From Fibrobacter sp. (lineage in GTDB: Bacteria > Fibrobacterota > Fibrobacteria > Fibrobacterales > Fibrobacteraceae), in NCBI GenBank assembly GCA_017642335.1, contig JAGCPF010000069.1, positions 1 through 33,560 of the forward strand: a stretch of DNA of 33,560 nt. The letters are read 5' to 3'. The notes beneath the pieces are model-generated. The model did not search any database. It worked only from the letters and a program-made list of their open reading frames with translations, and had not been told where the DNA came from. Of this stretch, positions 8,735 through 17,436 are shown piece by piece. A program made the position numbers and the translations under genes. Within the stretch, counting starts at the first letter, position 1. Every line of letters starts with the position of its first letter.

Positions 8735-8759
8735 ACTAAATGCGAAGTAAACGAACTGA

Positions 8760-9818
8760 TTACTTTTTCTTCTTGGGCTTGTAGTTCACTTCCGGACGGA
8801 GCTGCAGGCCGATGGTCACGAGAAGCGAAACGATCGGTTCGTGGTGATCCTGATCGAGCTCATACACGGCGACGCCGCTGTAGCCTTCGCTCTTGACATC
8901 CTCGGCAACAGCCTTCACGGAAGGAATACCCATGAACACAATCGCTTCAGCATTGCTGACAGCCAATTCGGACTTGGACTCCTCATCAAAAGTGACCTTG
9001 TAGTCGGGTTCGTCGAACTTGCCCATCAGTTCGTTGTAGCCGAGGTAACCTTCGTTACCGCTACCGAAGCCCTGGTGGGCAGAACCGTAACCCGTAGCAC
9101 CGACAAAGGACTTGCCGTACAGGTAAATCACGGGGAGGAGTTTGTCCTTCTCGATACCCATGTCGCTCACCATGGAAAGCATCTCATGAATCTTGGTGGC
9201 TCCCTGGTTCGGGACAAGTTCAGAAGATTCTTCCGTCATCTGGTCGGGCATGAACACGTCGATGTAGGAAAGTTTGTTCATCGTCTCGGCGGAATAGGCT
9301 TCCTGGGCCATGTACGGATACATGGACGAGGCGACAATCATACCGGACATGTCGCTCACCAGCGCATTGACCAGTTTGGAATAATCCTCGGCATCCTCGG
9401 CAGTGATGTTCTGCCAGTCGAGTTCAATGCCGTCACCGCCATTCGCGGAAAGCCAGCTCTTGATGTTGGACACGAACGTCGGGAGAAGTTCCTCGGAAGA
9501 CGCGATGGCCTTCAGGTTACCCTCAGCCTCGGCGCCGCCAACGGAAACGACGAGCTTCACGCCGTTCTCCTTGGTGAACTTGACCAAATCCTTGAAGTTC
9601 GTGGCATCGTTTTCGTCAACGAAATTGAGCGAAGCATCTTCACCGGGCATCAAGGAAACATAGTGAACGTGGGTCACCGTGTTATAGCGGATGTCCTTCG
9701 GATAGAACTGCGAATACTGGCTCCAGTACGGGAAGTATCCGATAACCTTGTCGGCCGCGGCCTGCGCCGAAACGGCACATCCCAGAGCAAAAGCCAAAGC
9801 AACTACTTTCAGATTCAT
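8760..9818 (-). CDS. Secreted GH18-fold protein with altered catalytic motif (predicted non-hydrolytic)
   Basis: 352 aa. Signal peptide ends AQA at residue 20. The fold is that of family 18 chitinases: an early VIGYFPYW strand, the SxGG motif (SVGG, 92-95), then the active-site strand. In active GH18 enzymes this strand reads DGxDxDxE; here it is DGIELDWQ (129-136), so the proton-donor Glu is Gln136 (codon CAG at 9411-9413) and the middle Asp is Glu132. Loss of this Glu normally abolishes chitinase activity, so a binding role (lectin-like) is the likely job; that is inference. The C-terminus is a basic KPKKKK tail. It is the last gene of a six-gene operon, 13 bp after the lipoprotein gene. 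GAGG lies 7 nt before the ATG. Confidence 0.85.
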   Translation of the reverse strand: MNLKVVALAFALGCAVSAQAAADKVIGYFPYWSQYSQFYPKDIRYNTVTHVHYVSLMPGEDASLNFVDENDATNFKDLVKFTKENGVKLVVSVGGAEAEGNLKAIASSEELLPTFVSNIKSWLSANGGDGIELDWQNITAEDAEDYSKLVNALVSDMSGMIVASSMYPYMAQEAYSAETMNKLSYIDVFMPDQMTEESSELVPNQGATKIHEMLSMVSDMGIEKDKLLPVIYLYGKSFVGATGYGSAHQGFGSGNEGYLGYNELMGKFDEPDYKVTFDEESKSELAVSNAEAIVFMGIPSVKAVAEDVKSEGYSGVAVYELDQDHHEPIVSLLVTIGLQLRPEVNYKPKKKK

Positions 9819-9831
9819 ATAAGTACCTCGC

Positions 9832-10737
9832 CTACTTTACAATTTTACGGGCAGTGCCGTTGTCATCGCAATACAAACTGGTTGCAGGATATTTGACAGT
9901 ATTGATGACCGGATTGACAGCTTCGTTACCAAGCTCACTCGGAAGGCAGCGGCGGTATGCCCATCCGTGATCCCTTCCAAAGGCAACAAACTGGCGGGCG
10001 GCAGCTTCCGTGTCCCCTTCAAGCTTGTCCAGCGTCTCAAGGTCCTTTTTCACCCCGTAGAGGTTGTACATCGAAAGGCTGATCTTCAACGAAGAGTCCA
10101 GTCCGGCAGGAATCGGCTTGTAGCTGATAGAATCCCTTGTCGAGACCGTATCCATAACAGTCGTCCTGGCCTTCGTCGTGACACCGTCAATCACGAACTT
10201 CGTCAGTGCGGTATCGGTAGTGTCCGTCTTGCCGAAAATTTCGCTGAACAGGACGCCCGCCGAATCCATGACAATGCTGTCGACATAGATCTTTACCGAG
10301 CTAAGCACAGCACCCGCAGAATCCAGCGAATCGAGTTTCACTTCAGCAACCTTTGTCACGTAAACCGTATCGACAATGGTATCCACCTTGTCAACCCAGA
10401 AATTCGCCCACTTTTCTTCCGTTTCCGCGTAATATCTCGGACTGACATAAATCTTGTGCAGAGAAGCCGTGTCCTCAAGGAAGGCGATCGAATCTTCCGT
10501 CACCTTGGCCTTGTAGGCATCAGCATCAAGAGATTTCTTGAACGCCGCATTTTCATCCTTGACGTAATCAAGGATCTGCATGGTCATCAAGACCGGATGA
10601 ATTTCCAGATAAACTGCGGCATCGAAATCGGCGGGGTAGTTTTCCGCCAGGGCTTCGGCTTCGCTGATTTCCATGGAAGAACACGCCGTAAGAGCCGCAG
10701 TAGCAATAATCGTCAAGCCTTGGTATAATTTTTTCAT
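9832..10737 (-). CDS. Lipoprotein of unknown function in the outer-membrane operon
   Basis: 301 aa from the ATG at 10737, which has AAGGAG 8 nt upstream; a TTG two codons earlier is less likely. The signal ends in the lipobox LTAC (Cys19), followed by SSM. The mature part is acidic and helical at first (~25-100). It is then rich in Asp/Val/Thr with repeated D-x-V-D-T-V and S-x-K-I-Y-V-D-S segments (~115-200), and ends in a region with two cysteines (RRCLPSE and YCDDNG). I recognise no family. Position between three outer-membrane barrels and a GH18-like protein suggests a surface or periplasmic partner of that complex; this is inference. Confidence 0.82.
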   Translation of the reverse strand: MKKLYQGLTIIATAALTACSSMEISEAEALAENYPADFDAAVYLEIHPVLMTMQILDYVKDENAAFKKSLDADAYKAKVTEDSIAFLEDTASLHKIYVSPRYYAETEEKWANFWVDKVDTIVDTVYVTKVAEVKLDSLDSAGAVLSSVKIYVDSIVMDSAGVLFSEIFGKTDTTDTALTKFVIDGVTTKARTTVMDTVSTRDSISYKPIPAGLDSSLKISLSMYNLYGVKKDLETLDKLEGDTEAAARQFVAFGRDHGWAYRRCLPSELGNEAVNPVINTVKYPATSLYCDDNGTARKIVK

Positions 10738-10749
10738 TTTCAAGACTCC

Positions 10750-12918
10750 TTAGAAATTAACCGTAACATCGGCAGAAGCGACAGTCTTGCTTATGGAGAG
10801 CTTGGACTGCGAGGCGGCACCGGTTGTTACATCGATAGATTTATAAGAAATTTCATTAATCAGAGCACCGCCCTGCAAGTTGAGGTAGGACGCAGGAGCG
10901 ATTCTCAGACGAATGCCTCCGAGTGCGAGCGTTTCATTGCTCTCGGTTATATAAGCAAACCCACCGGCGATTGCGTAACCGGCATCACCGAAGGTCTTAT
11001 TGAACATCTGCATGCTACCCAGGATGGAGACAGGGCCCCAGACATTCAGGGTAGCGCCGCCCATAATACGGTCGGCCTTGCGCTTGAGGTTCGCACTTTC
11101 TTCGGAATGGTCGTAAGAACCCTGGATGAGGAGCTTGCGGTCCAGAGAGAGGAGCTGACCGATATCGAAGCCGAGACCGGCGGCATAACGCGTGAACTTG
11201 TTCTCTTCGGAACCGAGGACCAAGTTGCCAGCAGCATCGAAGCTTACCGTGGGGCTGTTCGCCTGGGTCAACATGTCGAAGCGGGCGTTGAACGTGAGGA
11301 TGTCGTTCCAGTTCACGTCAATAGCGGCCTTCACACCCTTGCGGTCAGGCGTTACGTCGCCATAAGGCATCGCCATGCTGACCGTCGGATCGAGAACGAA
11401 CATGGCCGACTCGATTTCACGACGCTTCAGGATAGTCGCAGAATAACCGTTGCGGTAGAAATGTCCGTCCTTGTAGTTGTTGTACAAGCGGGAATAGAGG
11501 TATTCGCTTTCGTCTTTCACAGAAAGAGCGTTCGAGGACTGCGAGGTAATAAGATTCGTCGCATTCAGCGTTATAGCGTTGTAGACGTTGAAGTAAAGAT
11601 TTTCCAGACTGGAAGACCCGTAGTTCGAAATAATCAACTCGTCCATCGGATTCGTGTAAAGAGCATTCGAGTTCAGCACGACGGCACCACCCTGATAAGT
11701 CGGGGTAGCGGCCATCTCGGACCAGAATTCCTCATCCGTCTGCAGGTAGCGAACCTTCACGTCGTACTCGACTTTGGCTGCCTCGCCGCGAATGAACGGT
11801 TCCACGTAGAAGCTCTTGCCCTTGTTTTCAGCATACCTTTCGGAAGCCGTATAGGAAGAATCCTGGTCAACACCCTTGTAGTAGACAAAGGAGTCGGCCG
11901 GAGCCTTGGGATTCTGTCCGAAGGAGAGGATGTAGTTCTTGACAGTCTTCTTGGTCGTGTAATCGCGATCCACATTCCAGTTCGACATGGCGTATTCACC
12001 ATTCAAGCCAATTTCCAGAGGAAGCGACGGGGCCAGTTTCTTGGTCGTGGCGCCGAGTTCCGCAGAAATGACCTGGTTGAACTCGTAGTAGATCGTGTCA
12101 GTCTTCTCGGCTTCGTGAGCACGGCGAGTGAGCTTGCGGTCGGAGACGTTATAGATGTCGCCACCGATATGGAAGCCCATGAGGTCCAAGCCCAGACGGG
12201 AAGCTAACAGGTACCTGTCGGAGAAGTCGAAGTCGAAGAACACCTGGTCGCTCTTCTTGGCGATATTGCGCAGACGCGCACCCGTAATCTGCATGGCGAC
12301 GTTGTCCAGAACTCCGAACTTGCCGCTATTGTATTCGGCATTCAGGCCGTGCAGGAGGCGCCTGTCCGTCGTATCCAGATTGCGGCGTTCCAAGGCCTCG
12401 ACCCTGCGCGAAGCGAGGATTTCCGGTTCCTGCAGCAGTTCGGGCTGCGGAGTGGAAATGGTGAGCGGAGTGTACCCGACACGCATATAGCCGAGGTTAA
12501 AGTTGAGGTGCTTATTGAGGATAAGGCCGTCATACGAGAACCAGTGGCCGATAACCGGGTTGTTGTTCACGTCGTAAGCGCTCTGCCAATCCTTGTGCAA
12601 GCGCATGCGGACGTCAATGTTCGTCTCGGCACTCGGATGAGCTCCGAAGCGCAGGTCCACGTCCGTGTACGCTTGGTTTTCCTGCGTTGCGGACTCTTTG
12701 GCAAAATTGTCGGAGTTCGCCATGGAGGTAAGGGCGCCCGCCCTCGCCGTACCGTTGACCCTCAGGCCGAGCACGGCGTCGTTCAGGGAATCCAGAGTTT
12801 CAAGCAAGGACTTCTGCTTGGCAACGACGGAGTCCTGCCCTTCTGCCAGGGCATATCCAGCCGAGAACAAGAAGGAGGAAATCAGCGCGATTGTTTGAAT
12901 TTTCATATTGAAGTTCAT
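10750..12918 (-). CDS. Outer-membrane beta-barrel protein (third of three in operon)
   Basis: 722 aa. Signal peptide (about residues 1-25, ends YALA), a short helical segment (LLETLDSLNDAVLGL), then long stretches of alternating polar and hydrophobic/aromatic residues typical of barrel strands. The chain ends in Phe (VTVNF), the usual signal for BAM-mediated assembly. It shares with the next gene upstream a block near residues 149-172: YTPLTISTP...EPEILASRR, against YSPLTLFTP...EPTVFARKR. So the two are paralogues. GGGAGG lies 8 nt before the ATG. It is probably a porin-like channel or surface-binding barrel; the substrate is unknown. No SusC/TonB-box or plug domain was seen. Confidence 0.82.
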   Translation of the reverse strand: MNFNMKIQTIALISSFLFSAGYALAEGQDSVVAKQKSLLETLDSLNDAVLGLRVNGTARAGALTSMANSDNFAKESATQENQAYTDVDLRFGAHPSAETNIDVRMRLHKDWQSAYDVNNNPVIGHWFSYDGLILNKHLNFNLGYMRVGYTPLTISTPQPELLQEPEILASRRVEALERRNLDTTDRRLLHGLNAEYNSGKFGVLDNVAMQITGARLRNIAKKSDQVFFDFDFSDRYLLASRLGLDLMGFHIGGDIYNVSDRKLTRRAHEAEKTDTIYYEFNQVISAELGATTKKLAPSLPLEIGLNGEYAMSNWNVDRDYTTKKTVKNYILSFGQNPKAPADSFVYYKGVDQDSSYTASERYAENKGKSFYVEPFIRGEAAKVEYDVKVRYLQTDEEFWSEMAATPTYQGGAVVLNSNALYTNPMDELIISNYGSSSLENLYFNVYNAITLNATNLITSQSSNALSVKDESEYLYSRLYNNYKDGHFYRNGYSATILKRREIESAMFVLDPTVSMAMPYGDVTPDRKGVKAAIDVNWNDILTFNARFDMLTQANSPTVSFDAAGNLVLGSEENKFTRYAAGLGFDIGQLLSLDRKLLIQGSYDHSEESANLKRKADRIMGGATLNVWGPVSILGSMQMFNKTFGDAGYAIAGGFAYITESNETLALGGIRLRIAPASYLNLQGGALINEISYKSIDVTTGAASQSKLSISKTVASADVTVNF

Positions 12919-12933
12919 CTTAGTTACCTCCCA

Positions 12934-15132
12934 TTAAAATTCCACATTAATGGAAGCTTCAAAAATCATCTGAGTAAATTCATGCGTGTATCTTTTGGGA
13001 TCTGTATCGGCCTCAGCGTAATAGTACATCGGCAGGTTCATAGTGCCCTTGGTATCTGAATAGGAGTATTTCCCGTCAGCACCGATCTTGTAGGTTCCCG
13101 GAGTGGCGCCCAAGGTGAGATTGTACTCGTTGCTGACGCTGACCTGGCCCACATTGATCGACAGCCAAGCATGTTCTTCCATGGCGTAGTCGAGACCGAC
13201 CATCCACTGCATCTGCTGGCCCTTCATAATCGGGGTCTTCTTCCTGTCGATGCCGGAGAAGGCCAAGAGGGCATCAAGATCGGCCTGCTGGTCGTTGATT
13301 TCCGAGTTGATCATCTGGAAACCGGCAGTCAAGCCCAAGCGGGGCAGGTACTGCCAGTAAAGTCCGGCGTTGATGAAGTCGCTCTTGAACTCAGCCGTAC
13401 CGGCGGCACCCATGATTGCGGGGTCATAATCCACAGAACGTTCGGAGTGCTTATAGGATCCGGAAATCTCGAGCGGACGCTGGAAACCAGCCAACTTGAG
13501 AATATCCACCTTGGCACCGCCACCGTATTCCATGTAGGCAGCTTCCTTGAAACCAGCCAAAGGCTTGACCTGGTTGAAGGTGCTGAACATGCCCTGGAGT
13601 TCGGCGAGTTTCTTCCAGTTCGCCGTCAAGACAGCGCGGGCACCCGTGCGGTTCGCCGTGGCAAGACCGTTCGGCAGAGAAAGCTGGATGTTCGGGTCTG
13701 CAAACTTCTCGAGCAAGGCGAGCTGAGCGTGCGTATAGACGTTCGTCGTCCAAGAGTTCTTGTTATACGGAGCAATGTTGTAGCTTTCCGTCTGGCCGCC
13801 CGCCGTCTTCTTGTCATCCGTACCCAAGGTCGTAGCCACAGGAGCGAATTTCGGGGAGAAGTTGTAGAGAGCGTCAAAGGTGCTGTACAACGGAGCGTTC
13901 ACGCCGAAACGGACCTGATTGTAGTCCACGTCGGAGTTCAGGATTCTCTGAGCGAAGAAGTTGGAAGACTGAGCAAGGTTGTTGAACCAAGCGCTATCGT
14001 TATAGATGTAGTCAACGGCAAGGTCCACTCCGAAACTGTTCTCGACCTTGTAACCGAGATTCACCGTCGCGAGGACTGCAAGGCCCTTCACGGTTTCATC
14101 ATTGACCTTGTCCATGGAGTAGGCGCCTTCACCCACGAGGTCGGCCACCAAGGTCTTGGACCCGACCAGGCCGGCGACATCCGCACCCAAGCGGCCACTC
14201 ACGATGAACGTGTTCTGCGCCGTAGTGTCGAACGGGTTGACATCACCGCGTACGTAGGCGCTATCGAGGTCATATTCGTGGTCCTCATCAGCGGGATGCC
14301 TGTAGGCATTGTGCGCATAGGTGTTCTCGTTGTCGAAGATATACATCGGCGTTGCGCCAATGTAGATGTTGCGCTTCATCGGGAGTAGTTCCAAGTTAGC
14401 TGCAGCCAGCCACTTGTCCATGTTGGACGCCTGCGTTGCACCGGCAAAGTATCCGTTCGGCATGATGTTGCCCTCGGCACCGCTGAAGTCCAGAATGGAA
14501 GTGCGGTTCACGCGGGCGAACAGCGCCTCGGCGCGAAGTTCACCGGCAGCGTCGCCCAGGTTCGTGCGGAACTGGAGGTTGGCACCCTGCAGGTTGCGCT
14601 GGTTGCCTTCGAGCATCTGTTCCTTCTGAGCCATGTGGCGCTTGCGGGCGAACACGGTCGGTTCGTACATGATGTCGATGCCCGGAGTGAACAACGTCAA
14701 CGGAGAGTACTGCTGACGGAAGTCACCCACAATCCAATAGAACGAATTGCCGATATTGCCTTCGACATTGATCCAGGCAACCGTGAGCGTCTTGGCCGCA
14801 GAGGCGAAATATTCCTGCATGCCGCCGCCCAAGCGAAGCATCACGTTGGCACGGACTTCTTCGTAGGGGCGGAAGCGGAAATCGATATCCGCCGTGACAA
14901 ACTCGTTGCGTTCCTCGGTCGGCTGTTTAATCACACCGGCCATATCCTCCGTATCGAAGGACGAACGCTGTGCTACGGCACGGATGGCACCGCCAATTTC
15001 GAAACCGCGCTTGGCATTTATCGAATCGGCCTTGCTTTCCAGCAAATCCTTATTCTCATTGACAGGGTTAGCCAGAGCAGCCACCGAAGCAGCAAGAAGA
15101 GTGAACAATGTTCTTTTCATTTTCATATTCAT
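12934..15132 (-). CDS. Outer-membrane beta-barrel protein (second of three in operon)
   Basis: 732 aa from the ATG at 15132, which has GGGAGG 9 nt upstream in the same arrangement as the next gene; a GTG three codons earlier is possible. Signal peptide ends ALA (residue ~21). A short helix (KDLLESKADSINAK) is followed by barrel-like strands and a C-terminal Phe (INVEF). The block at 142-165 (YSPLTLFTP...EPTVFARKR) marks it as a paralogue of the 722-aa protein. A central surface-loop-like stretch is rich in Asn/Thr/Tyr. Spacing is 15 bp to the gene before and 15 bp to the one after, so it is co-transcribed. Function beyond outer-membrane placement is not known. Confidence 0.82.
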   Translation of the reverse strand: MNMKMKRTLFTLLAASVAALANPVNENKDLLESKADSINAKRGFEIGGAIRAVAQRSSFDTEDMAGVIKQPTEERNEFVTADIDFRFRPYEEVRANVMLRLGGGMQEYFASAAKTLTVAWINVEGNIGNSFYWIVGDFRQQYSPLTLFTPGIDIMYEPTVFARKRHMAQKEQMLEGNQRNLQGANLQFRTNLGDAAGELRAEALFARVNRTSILDFSGAEGNIMPNGYFAGATQASNMDKWLAAANLELLPMKRNIYIGATPMYIFDNENTYAHNAYRHPADEDHEYDLDSAYVRGDVNPFDTTAQNTFIVSGRLGADVAGLVGSKTLVADLVGEGAYSMDKVNDETVKGLAVLATVNLGYKVENSFGVDLAVDYIYNDSAWFNNLAQSSNFFAQRILNSDVDYNQVRFGVNAPLYSTFDALYNFSPKFAPVATTLGTDDKKTAGGQTESYNIAPYNKNSWTTNVYTHAQLALLEKFADPNIQLSLPNGLATANRTGARAVLTANWKKLAELQGMFSTFNQVKPLAGFKEAAYMEYGGGAKVDILKLAGFQRPLEISGSYKHSERSVDYDPAIMGAAGTAEFKSDFINAGLYWQYLPRLGLTAGFQMINSEINDQQADLDALLAFSGIDRKKTPIMKGQQMQWMVGLDYAMEEHAWLSINVGQVSVSNEYNLTLGATPGTYKIGADGKYSYSDTKGTMNLPMYYYAEADTDPKRYTHEFTQMIFEASINVEF

Positions 15133-15147
15133 CTTTAGCACCCTCCC

Positions 15148-17427
15148 TTAGAACCATGCCTTTGTTTCGGCAGAAATGTAATGGGAATGCCAATCGTTTA
15201 CAGAAAGCGTCTCGTCGGAGTGGGTCATGTACTTGTAACGGACATGCAGACCAACGCGGTCGGCGAAATCCCAGTCAAAGCCAGCACCCACGGCAAATTC
15301 CCTGTAGTTGATCGGGGACTTCTTGTAGAAGAAGGTGTTCACCTGAGACTTGTAATCAGACGTCTGGCTGACGGTCGAGGAAATCGACTGAGCCTGGTAG
15401 GCGTAGTTGGAACGGAACGTTTCGAGGCCAAGGATACCCACCATATGGAATTTGGTCGTAATGGCAACCGTCGGTTCGAACTGCCCGTAGAAGCTCCACA
15501 GCAACATGTCGGACATGTTCTCGCTCACAGCGAGCGGAGCAAACGAGTTGGACACACCCGAAAGGGCGACCAAGGCGGTCATCATGATATTGCGGTCGGT
15601 TCCGAACCAGTGACCGATATCGTAGCCACCCATGAAGGAGAAGTAGGAATCCCACTTGGCATGCATGGGCACTTCGCCTTCCTGAATCTGACTTGCATCT
15701 TCGTAGGCGACGAAGGATTCCCAGAGTTCCCAGGTTCCACCGTACAGGCCGCCACGCTGGCGATACTGCTTCACGCCTTCTTCGGTGCCCATCTCGACAC
15801 CGGCACGGTTGTAGTAACCGGCGCCACTGTAGTTACCGGAGTCAGCGACAAACAGAGGCTTGTGCTTGGTCCAGGAATTGGAGCTTTCCCACATGGCGCG
15901 TCCGTTCAAGCGATAATTGAACACGATGACGTCGCGACCCTTCTCGATCTGGCGGTGCTGGCCGTACTGCAGGTCGAAGTAGCCGCGATTGAACGTCGGT
16001 TCCAACTTAAGATTGACACCCGCCATGTTGGGGGAATAGCGGAGCGAACCACCATTGAGGTAGGCTTCGTCTTTGCGCCATCCGGGGAAGCGGGACGGAT
16101 TCGTGATTGCGTAGGGAGAATAGAAGTTCTTGGAGAAGTAGGCGGCTTCAACGGTAAGTGGCCACCCCTCGATGTGCTTGCTCTGCGCCTTTACGTATGC
16201 ACCAAACTCGAAGGAGCCCGGCGAGTCAAACGTGGCGTTGTGGCCGGCAGCGGAAAATCCGGAGTAAGCATCCTGATCGTTGTAGCCTTTGGTCTGTTTG
16301 GACTGGTAGAAGATGACCGAGTCCACCATGTTGCCGGCAAATTCACCCATCAAGTAAAGCTTCGGGGTGACATTGCCCTTGATATCAAGAGAGGCGACAT
16401 GGTTGTTGAGAAGCACCGGGCTCGCACCCTTGATCGAGTCATACCTATAAGCGGCGGCAATCCACTGTCTGCTGAACTCCGGTTCGTAAATGGTACCTTC
16501 GTCATAAACCACGCCCAAGTAGTTGAGGCCGATTGTCAGGTTGTCGGCAATCTTTTCCTTGGCGATACGGCCATGGTACACGCTTCCTCGCAGGTCGTAC
16601 GAACCAATCATTTCGAGTTCGGCCGGCTGGCCACCGTACATACGCAGACCGTCACGGGTCGCCATGTCGGCATCCATCGGCTGGGACACGAGGAACTGGG
16701 CCTTCATGTTCGCGGGCAGCTGGTAGACGTTGGCAAAGATGCCACCGAACGAGCGGTTGGTCCAGAAGGCACGGCCGCCTTCCTTGACCGGCTTGAAGGA
16801 CTTTTCTTTATAGTAGGTACTGACAGTCTTTTCGTCTTCATAGAGTTCGTACTGCCAGGAGAAGCGGGCCATGGTCTCGCGTTCCCACATGGTCAGCGGG
16901 GAGGCGTTCGCCCAGATAACACCGCCAGCCGTGACATAGGCGCCAAAGACACCGGCACGGATGTCCACGCCCACGTTGAATTCCTCGTTGAGCGTAGAGG
17001 AATAGTAGTCCGTCGAGTGGTCGTAGAGCACGCGTTCGTCCTTCGACGGAGCGTTCGTCGGGTTCTTCGCCAAATTGTTCGAATACGTACCGGTCAAGTC
17101 GAACGGGAACGACAGGTTCGTGAACAACGTGATGTAGGAGTTCGGCATGGCGACCACGTTCACGTTGAGTGTAGCGTCCACGGCCGTCCTGGCGCGGTCA
17201 TCCCGGACCCAGGGGCTCGGCTCGCTATACTGGAAATTCTTCAAGCGGAAGGCCATGTAGCCGGAAACCGCAAGCGGCAGGTCATCCTTGCCAAGCAAAG
17301 TGGACTCCATGTTGTTGGACATGGTGTCCAACGCTGCGTGAAGGGAGTCAAGTTGCAACTGCGGAGGAAGTGCCCAAGCCGCGCCGAGGCAAGAAGCAAG
17401 TAAAATACTAGAAACTGGTTTGCGCAT
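15148..17427 (-). CDS. Outer-membrane beta-barrel protein (first of three in operon)
   Basis: 759 aa. Signal peptide MRKPVSSILLASCLGAAWA, then an amphipathic helix (LQLDSLHAALDTMSNNM). The rest has barrel-like alternating strands rich in Tyr, Trp and Phe, and the chain ends in AWF. It is more distant from the other two barrels but keeps the helix-then-barrel plan, the length, and a SPLTM motif (176-180) matching their [ST]PLT motif. The many aromatic residues would suit carbohydrate contact; this is inference. AGAGG lies 5 nt before the ATG. The gene lies 9 bp downstream of the carbohydrate-binding-like gene and 15 bp before the next barrel gene. Confidence 0.82.
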   Translation of the reverse strand: MRKPVSSILLASCLGAAWALPPQLQLDSLHAALDTMSNNMESTLLGKDDLPLAVSGYMAFRLKNFQYSEPSPWVRDDRARTAVDATLNVNVVAMPNSYITLFTNLSFPFDLTGTYSNNLAKNPTNAPSKDERVLYDHSTDYYSSTLNEEFNVGVDIRAGVFGAYVTAGGVIWANASPLTMWERETMARFSWQYELYEDEKTVSTYYKEKSFKPVKEGGRAFWTNRSFGGIFANVYQLPANMKAQFLVSQPMDADMATRDGLRMYGGQPAELEMIGSYDLRGSVYHGRIAKEKIADNLTIGLNYLGVVYDEGTIYEPEFSRQWIAAAYRYDSIKGASPVLLNNHVASLDIKGNVTPKLYLMGEFAGNMVDSVIFYQSKQTKGYNDQDAYSGFSAAGHNATFDSPGSFEFGAYVKAQSKHIEGWPLTVEAAYFSKNFYSPYAITNPSRFPGWRKDEAYLNGGSLRYSPNMAGVNLKLEPTFNRGYFDLQYGQHRQIEKGRDVIVFNYRLNGRAMWESSNSWTKHKPLFVADSGNYSGAGYYNRAGVEMGTEEGVKQYRQRGGLYGGTWELWESFVAYEDASQIQEGEVPMHAKWDSYFSFMGGYDIGHWFGTDRNIMMTALVALSGVSNSFAPLAVSENMSDMLLWSFYGQFEPTVAITTKFHMVGILGLETFRSNYAYQAQSISSTVSQTSDYKSQVNTFFYKKSPINYREFAVGAGFDWDFADRVGLHVRYKYMTHSDETLSVNDWHSHYISAETKAWF

Positions 17428-17436
17428 AAAATCCTC

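Larger units (their letters stand above)
8431..8759. other. Intergenic region between convergent GH5 and GH18-like genes
   Basis: Holds a 7-bp GC hairpin without a U-tract (8452-8470), three near-tandem copies of AATACGTAT-like 9-mers (8474-8501), and the two terminators listed separately. A 60-codon frame at 8568-8750 overlaps both terminator hairpins and has no homology I recognise, so it is not called. Confidence 0.5.

Noticed and set aside
8568..8750. 60-codon frame between GH5 and the GH18-like gene
   Set aside because: Starts just after one terminator hairpin and contains another in full; no ribosome-binding site or homology recognised.
13171..14388. 405-codon plus-strand open frame
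   Set aside because: Antisense to the 732-aa barrel gene, with no supporting signals.
15181..17403. 740-codon open frame on the plus strand
   Set aside because: Antisense to the 759-aa barrel gene over its whole length. It has no signal peptide or recognisable motif, and the minus-strand gene has a clear signal, ribosome-binding site and operon position. GC-skewed third positions make such shadows common here.
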